DNA from: Cryptomeria japonica
Lineage: Eukaryota; Streptophyta; Pinopsida; Cupressales; Cupressaceae
Length of the DNA: 60,000 nucleotides
Assembly: GCF_030272615.1 (NCBI RefSeq)
Contig: NC_081415.1
Location: forward strand, 512,397,034 to 512,457,033
Direction: 5' to 3'
Shown: in pieces, positions 31,274 to 42,263 of the stretch
How the letters are laid out: each line of letters opens with the position of its first letter
How positions within the stretch are numbered: the stretch's first letter is position 1
Made by a program: the position numbers and the translations under genes
Notes under the pieces: model-generated
What the model saw: the letters and a program-made list of their open reading frames with translations, nothing else
The model's database searches: none
What the model was told of the DNA's origin: nothing

Positions 31274-31990
31274 CTTGAAATATTTTTTTATAAATTCTAT
31301 ACCCTCAGAGATAAGTTTCTTGATTCAGAGACAAAGAGTTGCAACTTTGAATGATGTTGAAACAATTGTCGTTGAATTGGAGGATGACTTGATCACTGCG
31401 GGAAAATGGAAGAGAGAAGTACAAGTCGCCAATTCGCAATCATCTATTTCTTTAGACTCTATAATTTAGAGATTGATGAATGATGTAATAATGCTCAAAA
31501 GATAGTTACCCAAGGCTAGTACATCTTATTCACAACCTTACCAAGACATACCAATGAGGAATACAAATCAGTCTATGGGAACTGGGAATAAAGCCTTGCA
31601 ACTACCTGCAACCCAAAAAAGATTGGTAATTGAAGCTCCACCACTAAAGGGGAATATGTGTGTTTTTCATCTCACTGATGAGCATGATGGTAAGTCTTGT
31701 CTAGAGATGGTACATTATGTGTAGCTGATAGGTTATAAAGAGGTTTCAAATGAAATAAGTGAAGAAGAATCTTTTAGGCAACCTGGTGACTCTGAAATCA
31801 ATTTCCTGAAGTATGAGTCAGATTCAGAAAGAGGAGGTGATATTTTGGTTACCTTGAAGGATCCTTTTTGTGTTGTACTGAATAGAAATCAACATAATGT
31901 AAAACCTCAATGTGCTCCCTCATCTTCTGTTGTGAATTCTAAAGGTAAGGACATTGTTTGTAGTCTTCATAATAATGATTATAAGCCTCA
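31274..31990 (+). pseudogene. gag of element A, C-terminal part
   Basis: LKYFFINSIPSEISFLIQRQRVATLNDVETIVVELEDDLITAGKW is the usual C-terminal half of plant Ty3 gag, ending in the acidic ELEDD stretch. A CVFHLTDEHDGKSC knuckle (C-x2-H-x4-H-x4-C) lies near 31660. Stops at about 31467, 31503 and 31722 break the frame. The sequence from 31740 to 31990 is an acidic gag-PR linker with NEISEEE-like composition. Confidence 0.75.
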
Positions 31991-32000
31991 ATAATTACAG

Positions 32001-32653
32001 TTGATGAAATATGTAGAGAGTGAAGGTTCATTTGATATTGTAGAGTTTTGTAAATTCTCTTGGATTCACATTACAGTAGCTGAATACCTTAAATTCAATC
32101 CCAAAGAACTTGATAAGCTAGTTAAGTTTGTAAAAGGAAATAATGCATCACAAGCTAACATGCTACAACAATCACTTAATGTTGCATTGTCTTCCAAGGT
32201 GATGTGTCAATTCATCCTAATACTCATGAAGTTATCATTGAAATAATAGCCCTTCAAACTGATGATACATTATCTATTCTTGAATCAAAACCCGACCATT
32301 TTTATAAATTAATTCTCATAAATGGTCATAAATTAAACAATTCTATTATAGACTCAGGTGCCTCACATAATATTGTTCCATTTGCAGTAGCTAAGGCTTT
32401 GGGATTATCCTTAATAAAAACCTTTCGTAGATGTTATTCAATGGACTCCAAACAAATACCCTTATTAGGATAGATCAAAGATGCTCAAGTGTTTCTTGCC
32501 GCTCATCCAAATAAAATAATTAAGTTGACCATTTTAATAGCTGATATCCCTGCAAGTTACGACATGTTATTAAGTCACAAATTTTATAGAGACTTGGGTG
32601 ACAAGATAAAGATGGATTGGTCTCAAGTCACCATTCCCATAGGGAAACAATGA
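32001..32653 (+). pseudogene. Protease region of element A
   Basis: A linker (MMKYVESEGSFDIVEF) precedes a retropepsin domain: IIDSGASHNIVPFAVAKALGL with the Asp codon at 32351, then VFLAAHPNKIIKLTILIADIPASYDMLLSHKFYRDLG. Stops at about 32244, 32472 and 32651, and a shift near 32200, inactivate it. Same position and style as the element B protease. Confidence 0.75.
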
Positions 32654-32659
32654 GTCATT

Positions 32660-33230
32660 TTGCAGGTTGAACCCAAATCTAAGTTCACCATTTTTCTCTC
32701 TGATGATCCAAAGGCTCAAATTTTTTACCTTGAATGCCAATTTGGAAATAATATGATTTTATCTGATAATGAACCTCCAGAGAATTTTTCACAACCAGAG
32801 GCAAAGGAAAATCGATGGTTGATGGAATTTGATGGGAGTTGTGTAGCATCAGGCTCTGGCATCAGGTTAGTTCTCATTCCTCCCTCTTGTATATGCATCC
32901 CTTTTCTTTTTAAACTGGAATTCAAGAACACAAACAATACTGTTGAGTATGAAGCCTTGTTGTTGGGATTCTTGAAGTGAAAAAATTGGGACTAGGACTT
33001 CTGCAAGTTAAGGGAGATGTAGATTTGATTGTGAAATAGGTCAAAGAATTGTTCAATGTGAAGAATGAGATATTGAAGTATGACTGAAATAGATTATGGG
33101 ATGAAATTGAAGGGTTTGATGCATTTTCTATTGAAGCCACTCTGAGAGAAAAAAACTCTAAAGCCGATTCATTAGTAGTATCGGCTTCTCTATTAATTCC
33201 TCTTCCTTAGTTATCAAATGACAACTATCG
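32660..33230 (+). pseudogene. Archaeal-type RNase H of element A
   Basis: WLMEFDGSCVASGSG (Asp 32831), NNTVEYEALLLG (Glu 32944), VKGDVDLIVK and NSKADSLVV give a D-E-D-D set across one frameshift near 32975. Stops follow VK (33038) and KYD. It directly follows the protease, as in element B, so the PR-aRNH order is shared by both Ty3 elements. Confidence 0.75.
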
Positions 33231-33480
33231 AGTGGAATTGATATACCAAGCTAGTGTACCTAATTATTCTAAATTTCAGTAGGTCTTCGAGAATGACATA
33301 CAAATCAACAACTTCTTGCATTGTGTAGGAACATTCGGTACCACCTTCTTTGAAGGATCAGATGCTGAAAGTACGGAGTTTTCGTCAGAGAAGGGTCAAG
33401 AAATGAATGATGGGGTAATATAATTAAAAGGGAATAGAATTCCTAAAGGGTTGGTCTATTTGAAACATTTTTTTGATCGT
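33231..33480 (+). pseudogene. aRNH-to-RT linker of element A, RT lost
   Basis: VFENDIQINNFLHCVGTF and NRIPKGLVYLKHFFDRHDS match the linker of element B (YNWQVFEDDEDI, EIPRGLVELDGMF). The next residues jump straight to integrase, so the entire RT and RNH are missing through an internal deletion at about 33490-33530. Confidence 0.65.
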
Positions 33481-34350
33481 CATGATTCCTATAAGAATAG
33501 AAAAGATGAACAGATTCCTGTAGTCCAAGATGTTGGTGGTTATGAACACATACTAATAGCCACAGATAATTTCACCAAATGGGTTGAACCTATTCTAGTA
33601 TGGAAGACAACTTCCAAGGTTGTTTGTAATTTTCTTAAAGAAAATATCCTGGTTCAATTTGGAGTTCCTCAGAAAATTGTGGCTAATAATGCAACCAACT
33701 TCTCTTCTATGAAGATTTCATTGTTTTGTTATGATCATGGGATATCTCTTTCTCACTAATCAGATTATTATCCTCAGGGTAATGGCCAAGAAGAGTCAAG
33801 TAATAAAAAAATGATAAATATTATGAAGAATTTGGTGAGTGAAAATTTCAAAGACTGACACAAAATACTATATGAAGATCTTTGGGTAGATCGCACATCT
33901 CCAAAAAGAGCTATAGGGATGTCACCTTTTGAACTAGTATGACATTGGAGCTCAAGTGTCACTTCCCTTAGAACTTGTACCTTCAAATTTACAGAATGTT
34001 ATTGAAGATGTATATTTTCAAGATTCTTTGGAGAAGTGGATTATGCATTTGATAAGGATTGATGAAGAAAGGGATAAATTGGTTGATTGGATTACAAAAC
34101 ATCAAATGAGGGCCAAGAAACTATTTGATAGGAGAGCCTAGCCATGGAAATTCATGTTGGGGGATCAGGTTCTACTTTGGGATAGAAGAAGAGAACCAAA
34201 AGGTGCACATGCAAAGTTCGAATCATTATGGAAAGGATGTTTGAAATTCAAGAGGTAAAAGGCCCTAATTATTTCAAGTTAACATATTGGGATGGTGTTG
34301 TTCTTCCCCTGACATACAATTGGTAGGATCTAAAGTTATATCAATTGTAA
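33481..34350 (+). pseudogene. Integrase of element A (truncated)
   Basis: YEHILIATDNFTKWVEPI, then NFLKENILVQFGVPQKIVANNATNFSS (second Asp read as Asn), then QGNGQEESSNK (Glu retained), then GMSPFELV and GDQVLLWDRR. The zinc domain and first catalytic Asp are absent because of the deletion. Stops at 33758 (SH-stop), about 33858 and 33941. Ends TAA at 34348-34350. Confidence 0.75.
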
Positions 34351-34519
34351 GTGGGAGTCCCCCACAAGTCTTGTACATAAATTTTGTTGTGTTTGGTTTG
34401 TTGTTTCGGTTTTGTTTTGTGTTTGTTTGTTCCTTTTGATTTAAGACTAATTTACAAAACTAGAGATCCTGAGGTTCATGTCTTGGTCCCTTGTTGTCCC
34501 AGTCCCCAGTCAGAGCCAA
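34351..34519 (+). other. 3' untranslated region of element A
   Basis: T/G-rich segment (TTTGTT repeats) before the 3' LTR, same length class and base bias as 24612-24755 in element B. No gene. Confidence 0.5.
34503..34515 (+). promoter_or_regulatory. Conserved pre-3'-LTR box (primer-site-like) in element A
   Basis: TCCCCAGTCAGAG, followed by CCAA and the LTR start TGTTAG at 34520. Identical in sequence and 4-nt spacing to the box at 24739-24751. Confidence 0.6.
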
Positions 34520-34629
34520 TGTTAGCCCCCCTACCTTCATTAAAAACTTCAAACTCAGAGGTCTCTTTTTTGGTGTTTATTTTCTCTTTTAGTCATATAT
34601 TTCCTCTCTTTGAACCTGAGTCATTGAAC

Positions 34630-34930
34630 CTTTTCAAAGTTCAAAGTTCAAAGTTCAAAATATGCTTTAAAAAATTTTCTTCACGGCTTTGTTTTATGGT
34701 AAAACAAGTGATTTGTTGTAATTTGTATTGAACTTGAATTCTTGAACTTTTTTGGTTCAAGGTTCAAGGTTCAAAGTCGGTGATATGTCGATTTTGTCTT
34801 TGCTCATTAATTGTTCTTCGTTTTTTCGCATAGTCAGTGTTATGTGTTGTTCTGTGTTATTTCTCAAAATTGAACTTGAACCTTTGAACCTCTTGGTTCT
34901 TGGTTGAAGGTTGAATGCTTGAATTCTCAA
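34630..34930. repeat. TTCAAAG/GAACTTGAAC-type short repeats
   Basis: Clusters of AAGTTCAAAG and GGTTCAAGGTTCAA units at the start of the element A 3' LTR, with related bits (CTTGAACCTTTGAACC) near 34866-34890 and again at 36551-36580. Likely slippage-derived. Confidence 0.5.
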
Positions 34931-35639
34931 AGTTAGAAGTTCTATGAAAAATTGACACATGCATCATGAAGTGAATGTGGCGGTGGGAAAAGAGAATATT
35001 TTGGGGATTCAAAAAGTCAGTTTCTAAATTATGACAAGAAATCATGATAATTTGTGAGTCATGTGATGGAATGATCCATAATTAAATGCATGTCAATTAT
35101 ATATCAAATTAAGCATTAGCTCACGTGAACTTACTTAATTAGTACAACCAGCTAAGTCTTGAGTGTGATTTTGTCTATTTTTATTGCAAAAACTAGCAAT
35201 TCTTTCAAGAATTTCCTAAGTAGCCATGCAAGTGAGGAAAATTGGAGGTATTATATCTACACATAATAGTTTTCTGAGAATTTATTGTTGAGATGAGGTT
35301 AGTTTTAATCATTCTCTCTTCTATTGTATTTACTTATTCTGGAAGCTAGCTATTGTTCATTCCCCTTTGCTATGTATAAGAATAATTACATTCCTGTATT
35401 TGTTTGATTAAAATGAGAGGAGCCATTATGAGGCAAACTCTACCAAAATTGGGCTGATCTTATTGCCTAGTTAGTTCACTCCCAGAGATGGGAGATACTT
35501 CATTAGCCTAGGTGGATCTCTCCGATTTTCATGAGAGAACCAAAAACCCAATTTAGAATTGAATGATGGAGAGATTTGTGAAGAGTGGTTTTGTTGAGGC
35601 TATCATGGTTCCCATCATTGCACCATGCCCATAGTTAGT

Positions 35640-36819
35640 ATTGGAATGTATAAATAAGTAATGATGCAGAGCACAGGTGTATTGGGAATATTAATGGTGA
35701 AGTGTTATTAAAAATAGACAGGGAGACCATAATGGAAGATATGGGCATACCTCATAAGGAGCCATATGAGGACTGGACTATCTGCACTACATACTCCTTT
35801 TTTAAGAAGAAGAGTACTTATAAAAGTGTGATTGTCAGGAATTGGTTATTGAAGATACAAAAGGGGGGGTCTAGGTTACCAAGGCCACTTACTAGAGAAT
35901 ACTTCATAATAGAGGTGCGGGAAATTATCATTCTGTTGAATAGGTTAAAAGGAAATGCCCATGCCTTTTACTGGGAAGACTGGATGTACTTCTACATCCA
36001 AGTCATGCTCAATTAAATCTCCTGCCTAGATTGGGGGTAGGTAATTGCAGAAAAAATGCACGAGAGTCTGAACAGGTTTGTGGGAATGAGTGGTTTCTTT
36101 ATGTCTTCATATTTATTTAATATTCTTTCTTGTACCCGGGATTTGAATGGCTTGAATCATGAACCCAGGATTGATGGAATAAGGGTATATGAATATTATG
36201 CTCACATGTAGGAATAGAGATATGCAGAGATTTTTATGAGATAGAATGATGTTTTTGCAGGAAGATTGGTTTATGAATTACAGTAAAACACAAATAAGAC
36301 ATTGACAATGGAAGCCATGGAATTTATTGTCATTTATGGTAGTTACTTTATCCAATTCCCTCAGTTCACTTATATTAGAGTTGGTGGCTTTCAGGGTGAA
36401 CCTTTCAGGTTACCCAGGTTTCTGTTGATAGCTGTATTTTAATTGTAGTTAGTCGACAACTAGCATATATTGACAAGAAATGTGGAGGGAAGTCCAGGGT
36501 GGTATTTCCTATAGAACTTGGACACTATAGTTGTGCATCAATTTCAAATGCCTTGAACCTTGAACTTGAACTCAAGAAGTTCAAATTGCAGTTGTATGTT
36601 GCCAGATATAAATTTGATCATCTAGATATGCATAAGGCTAAGGTCCTACAAGAAAGAAAAAAGAAAGAGGTATGGAAGCAGGGAATCCTACATATTGGCC
36701 TCCCACATTACCATCTCATTTTGAACTTTTCTTCAACTCACTTAGAATGGCAGAACATTCAAAGCACTCCCACACCACAAGACAAACAAGTTGAAGCCAC
36801 GTCATCTACAGGAGTCTGA
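35640..36819 (+). pseudogene. LTR-embedded ORF of element A (3' LTR)
   Basis: Begins before a motif comparable to RCIRSVKG of element B (RCIGNINGEVLLKIDRETI, about 35670), then KSVIVRNWLLKIQKGGSRLP, a WEDWMYFYIQVML segment and, near 36370, IRVGGFQGEPFRLP, which parallels FRVYGFRGNPYLLP of element B. It ends, after several shifts, in HIGLPHYHLIL, then DKQVEATSSTGV, TGA at 36817-36819. Stops include 36014, about 36041 and 36210. Shorter than the element B ORF, as if the Lys/Glu middle part were deleted. Function unknown. Confidence 0.6.
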
Positions 36820-37420
36820 TCATGCCTCTGTTGCTCATGGCTTATGCCGATTTTCTAGTTTAGTTATTGCTTTTTGAGTTTTAAAACTAAACTTCTTTAA
36901 ATCTCAGGTAGAGTTAATCATTTAACTCTGGTTTTATTTGTAATAGACTATCATAGCATAATGGACATTTGTATGGTTTTGGAAGTCTTTTGAACGGTCC
37001 CAAAAACTTTGATTTAGAGGAACAGACTTAATTTTCTTTGGATTTTTAGTGTAGACATTTGTGGTACTTGAATGAAATGATATTTTGATATGATCTTTAA
37101 ATTTGTGTGTTTGAAAGATATAGCAATCTCTATTGGGATGTATGCTTATGTGCAGAATAATTTATTTCATTACCAGTTCTTTCTTAGTCTATGAATTCAT
37201 TGATTTTTTTTTGTTAAAAAAGGTTCTTTATTGTTACTTAAATGGATCTGATCCCCCTTATCCTGTGAGGCATGAGTGAGAATCGATCAACATTTATGCT
37301 ACTTTGAGTATTTTGGGTGGAATCTGTTTTATATTGAATGGATATGTGCAGGAGTAAAGTTTGTAAGATTTATATTTAATAATAATTATCTTGTAGCATT
37401 CTTTTGTGTTGATAAATGAA
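36820..37420 (+). other. Non-coding part of element A 3' LTR
   Basis: Matches 1803-2400 of the 5' LTR. No gene is supported. It ends at the element D insertion, with ATGAA (37416-37420) as the left duplication. Confidence 0.6.
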
Positions 37421-38786
37421 TGTTAGTCCCAACCAGTGCCGAGAGGGGAGGGGTGAATCGACACTTTATCGATTTTACTTCAATTAAAACTTTTAACTTA
37501 AGTTATCACTAACTTAACATTCATCAACATAAATATCTATTGCAAAAGAATAACCATGCATGAAAATTAACATAGTGATACCAAGATGTATCTCATGGAA
37601 ACCAAAATGGGAGAAAACCACGGTGTGAGTAGGATCTCACAAACTTTGGACTCTTCTGGAGTATGCCCGGTGAAGATCTATCCCTATTACGAGATTAAAA
37701 AGACATTGTTAGGTGCCACCCGATTAAGGGATTTTTTCTAAGGCCTATTAGCACCTTTACCCTATTAAAGGTAGCCTTATCCAAGGTCTTAAATAATCAA
37801 TTAAGATGACACCTGGTTAAGGGATTTAGACTATGGGGCCTGTTAAAGTCCACCCGATTAAGGGATTTTAGTTGCAATGGTTAGAGAACAACATAAGGAT
37901 GATCTACTGAAGTGGATAATGATTATCTTAATCAGATCACACTAAAGAACCACACTATGTCTGCATTAGTTGTGTCTTCTCTGCACAACACCAATTTCCT
38001 GAATGAACCTTCAACTCTGCCCCTTTACCGATTTTCTAATCCTTGAATTCTACTATGTCGGTCCTTTGTCACTTGGGTCACCACTCTATTGACCTCCACT
38101 CTGCCGGCCTCTGTCACTCAATTCTGGACTCTATCAAAACTCCCCTATGTACACTTTCATATTATCTTTTTTTCACTTTGACAACAACCATCTCAAGATT
38201 GAGATATGTGAATTTATTGACCCTTCAATCTATCGCCAACTTTCCCTCCAAAACATCCCATTCAAAATTCCGTTGTCATGCCTTAAATCATGGCTCTGAA
38301 ATCATTGCAGGAATCTCTATCAAGATAGTCGAACATGCCGATAAGTTTGTCGGTTGAATAGAGAAGATTCCTGGTTTAACTGAATGTTAACTAAAGTTAC
38401 TAGTCTGTCGGTTACAGACTCTTCTGGTGTATCGATCAAAATTTGTCTAGCTGGTTTCCTCCTATGTACCAGTCTGTTCTTACCTTAACTGGTGGACCTC
38501 TTCTATACCAGACTACTCACCGCTACTCAGTCTACTTATTACTTGTTGGTCTACTTACTTTTGGCCGATCTACTCACTGCTTGTCGGTCTAATTGTTGTT
38601 TGCCGATCTACTCACTACTTGCCAGTCTACTCATTGTTTATCTTGATTTCTTATTGCTTAGTTGGTTGACCTCAATATCCTAACCTACTTACTACTGATA
38701 GACTGTGAAGACTTAAGAGATGATTTTGCCAAAAATGAAAACTATATCATTCACTTGTCATACAAAACTACATCAAAATGTGAACA
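37421..38786 (-). repeat. LTR of element D, left copy (3' LTR)
   Basis: 1366 bp, starting TGTTAGTCCC and ending GTGAACA. Matches 44163-45520. Holds three copies of a CACCCGATTAAGGGATTT-like motif (near 37718, 37810 and 37851) and many CCGGT/GTCGG words in 38050-38650. Small ORFs here are not genes. Confidence 0.85.
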
Positions 38787-38800
38787 AACTCCCCATTTGG
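38787..38800 (-). other. Polypurine tract of element D
   Basis: On the minus strand CCAAATGGGGAGTT precedes the LTR. The equivalent of Copia G at 57337-57350 is CCAAAGGGGGAGAT. Confidence 0.75.
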
Positions 38801-39127
38801 CATTGGTGGCAAATGCTACAAAATACTATAAAAGTGTGTTGATTCTGGCCCTTGTAACTAGCCCTTGTAACTTGTAACTCACACTGTACAAGACTCCAAA
38901 AAATTCCCCCTTTTTCCATCAATAGAAAAGGCTAACTAAATAAAGAAAAAATCTCTTTGAAGTTTTCTTTAGCCATTTTCAAAGAAGATTCCCATGAAGA
39001 TTGTACCTATTTCATGGTGGTGAAGTGGCCATGTAGGACTATAGTGAAGACCTCCATATCATCAACAGTCTTCCAGTCAGGTTCACTTATTAGGCATTTT
39101 GCTTCTATGATATTTAATTTCATGAAG
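38801..39127 (-). other. 3' untranslated region of element D
   Basis: Between the second ORF and the PPT. No gene seen. Confidence 0.4.
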
Positions 39128-42100
39128 TCAATGATTAGTCCTATGATAGCACTGGAGCTCTAACAAACTGAGACTTCTTTTATCTTCTTCTTTCAAGCTT
39201 TTGATTTCAAGATTTAGCATTTTGACTTTTCCAGTAAAGGTTGATGATGAGCTGGTAAGAGGATCAAAAGAGATTATTAGATCTTGAATTTCCTTTTGAA
39301 TGTGATTTCTTTTATCTTCTAAGTCTTTGAGTAAGGTAGAAAAACTTGAAGATTTCACCAATAGCTCTCCAACTTGTTGCAGTATAATTTTAACTTCTTT
39401 TGTTTTGGTGGAAAGAGAAAATTTTCCAACTGATATTTGTTCCATTAAGTTGTCTCCTCTCTTTGTTTCATATTGTCTTACTACAACCTTCTCCAAATCG
39501 GTTGCCTCTGAACTAATTACTTTAACAAGGGTATCCAAGTGATCAATAATGGGTACAGTATCATCAACTACAATGTCCGGGATTAGGTCAGAAATAATAT
39601 TCTTGGAAGAAATGAGAATTCTTTCCTTCTTTTTCTTTCCTCTTAGTTTAGCCTTTTTAGCTTGGATTCTCAGTTTTCCTGAGAATTTCATCAACTGCTT
39701 GGGGTTCATTTTCTTTATATCAATGACCAAGTCTCCTTCTTCCTCCTCTGTTTCTTCCTCCTTTTCTATTGTCTCGACTTCTGAACTAGTTACTTTAATT
39801 ATTCTTCCTTCTTCTTCTCACTTTTAATTCCTAAATCCAACTTCCTCTTTGCTGGAGGAGTATTCATCACCGCTTTATTATCCTCTTCTTTCTTCTCTTC
39901 CTCTTTACCTTCTTGTGCTTTCTTCTCTTCCTCTTTTACTTCCTCTGGCTTCTTCTCTTCCTCTTTTCCTTCTTCAGAGAATAGGATTTGGTATCAATAA
40001 GGTTCTATGAGGTGTATCCTCATAAGGAATGTCTTAAACTAACACTTCATCTTGACTAGGGAGCTTAGTTTGATCAACTTCCTTCACCAGTGTTGAGTGA
40101 GCTAGCTCCTCAACATCCTTTTCTAGAATGGGAATATCTAACACAATGTTTCCTATAATCTCATTGATAGAGAAAACATCAAAATCTTCAGTACAGTCTT
40201 TTCCTTTGCCTTTTTCCTTGTCATGGACAGTTGTGCCTTGATTCTATTTGGTTTCCCTTTCTATTTCTTCTTCAGTTTCCTTTTGTTGAGCCATGATTTT
40301 CTTCCACAAGGTGACACCTTCTTCATGTACTGCTTCAATTTCACCTATTTCCACTCTCCATGTTCTATTTCTTATCTTGAAGTGTTGTATGCATGATTCA
40401 GCCACCAGTGAAGCTTGTTCAAGATCTAAATCATGTTGCACTTCCATGAGTGCTTTTATTATGTGTTCTTTCTCCACAACCAGAGTTTTTTTCCATCTCC
40501 CTTCAGTTTGATCTTGCAAATATAATGGGATTATTCAATATAGTTCACTGGGTGTTCTACAAAACTTATTTAAGTTCGAAATTAGGGCTTCTTCAATTTT
40601 CCTTTTATCTTCATCATTATTGAGAGAACAAGTCTTCCCAACACCAGACAAACCTCCAAACTCTTTGATCCCATTGACCAATTCATCAATTGTTGGAGCT
40701 TTGTCTCTTCCACTCCTTCTAACTTTTTTAATTTACTCTTCTACTAGGGTGTCAATGATATCACCCTCTTTCTCATTGTTTTTGAGCTTTGAATCACTAT
40801 TCTTCTTTCTTGTATAAGTCACTCCTACTGGTCTATCTTTACTTGGGGAAGATACAAGAGTACCTAGATCCTTTTATTTTGAGTATGTTGTAGGATTGGT
40901 TGTTGCAGTTCCCTTAGGTTTTATTTTTGGCACTTTCTTCTTTCCACCTCTTAATTCTTATCTTTGGTAGGTGTGCCCCTTGTTTTCTTACTAGCACCAG
41001 TGGAGGTAGTAGCACCGGATGCTTCGCCTCCATATTTCTTGTCAAGGGTATCAATCATTCTTCTTACTTTTCTTTTCATTATTGGCACCTGAAGTTCCTA
41101 TTTAATTTTGGATCTTGCCTCCTCACATGTTCCAAATCTCTTTGCCTTAGAGTCTACCAGTTTAGACAGTAGCATATTGACATGAATTTTAACAAGATCT
41201 ACTACCACCTTATATACTGCCACCTTATAGCCCATAGGTGGAACCCAAAATTTTCTTGGTTGAACTGCTTGAGTGATACAATAGTCAGTATCTACAAGAA
41301 AACAGATGTTGTCTTTGTATTTTTGAACTATATCGGTTGGAATACTTTCCCTCTTGTGCATCCTAGTTTGAAATTCCTTAAAATATCCTCACATTGTTTC
41401 ACCAAATTTATTTCCCAAATCCTTAGTCATTTCACCTATTTGAACCACGGTAGGTTTCTCCTCTGACCATACTACATTACCTTTACCGGGGAAAAAGTTT
41501 TGCTCGTAGAAAAATATAGATACCAGTAGTGAGCCATATTTGAAGGGTTGCTTCTTGTCCTTCTTAATTCTTTCCATGTTTACCATAAATTGGCTTTGAA
41601 TCATCTCACATATATCATAGGTTGCTTCCTCTTTGATAATTCAATATCCAGCATGTATGATACTGCTTGACACACTTTTCATCCAGCTTGATTGATAAAC
41701 CTTGTAACCCAACACTATAGAGGCAAATCTTACTTTAGCATCCTCAATATGGGTGATTGTCATTTCTCTACTATCACACTGGGATTTGGTTAATTGGATG
41801 ACTTTAGTTGATGGAATCATTCTTAGGGTTAATGCTTCACCGATTGCACTGAACCCTGTCACTCTTTGAAACACCTTTGTAATCTTGAACAATGCATGCG
41901 CTTTAAGCCATTAAAATTGATCATGAACCCTGCTCAATACATATCTAACCTAGTCATCATGAAATTGATCAGGAAAATCAACAACATTAGCCAAACCCTT
42001 TGTCTTCAGAGGTAGAAATTTTGCCTTCAATTGATCATTGTCACAAAACCCTTTAAACTCATTTCGAATGAACTTGTCTCCAAGTTATTCGAGCTTGCAA

Positions 42101-42263
42101 TGAATGTAGGAGAGAATATCTTCTACCAACAATACACCAGAGGGAACAGATGATAAATAATCGGTCATGTCAATTTCACTGGCTTTCATCGGGTGCAGGT
42201 TGAACTTGGTTGGGGTTCTTTGATAGCTTCAAGTAACACAGGAGTCAATATCGGTGCTACCAT
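39128..42263 (-). pseudogene. Second ORF of element D, related to the LTR ORFs
   Basis: Likely start ATG at 42263 (MVAPILTPVLLEAIKEP). The globular region is about 42180-41100: VLLVEDILSY, then EMTITHIEDAKVRFASIVLGY, then PFKYGSLLVSIFFYEQNFFPG, which parallels PFGWYSLLNAHVFFQG of element B. A Lys/Arg-rich linker follows, then a coiled coil (40519-40244, with HDLDLEQASL and NRTWRVE), a Lys/Glu repeat (about 39985-39835) and a 200-residue coiled coil ending at 39128. Several stops and frameshifts (for example near 41893, 41640, 41388, 41097) make it inactive. No catalytic motif. The layout, globular head plus Lys/Glu coiled-coil tail, is that of the LTR ORFs in B. Confidence 0.6.
39835..39985 (-). 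repeat. Lys/Glu-coding tandem repeat
   Basis: On + about four units of TTCTTCTCTTCCTCTTT with variable spacers (39881-39970), coding on the minus strand for EEEKK-type repeats within the element D second ORF. Confidence 0.6.
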
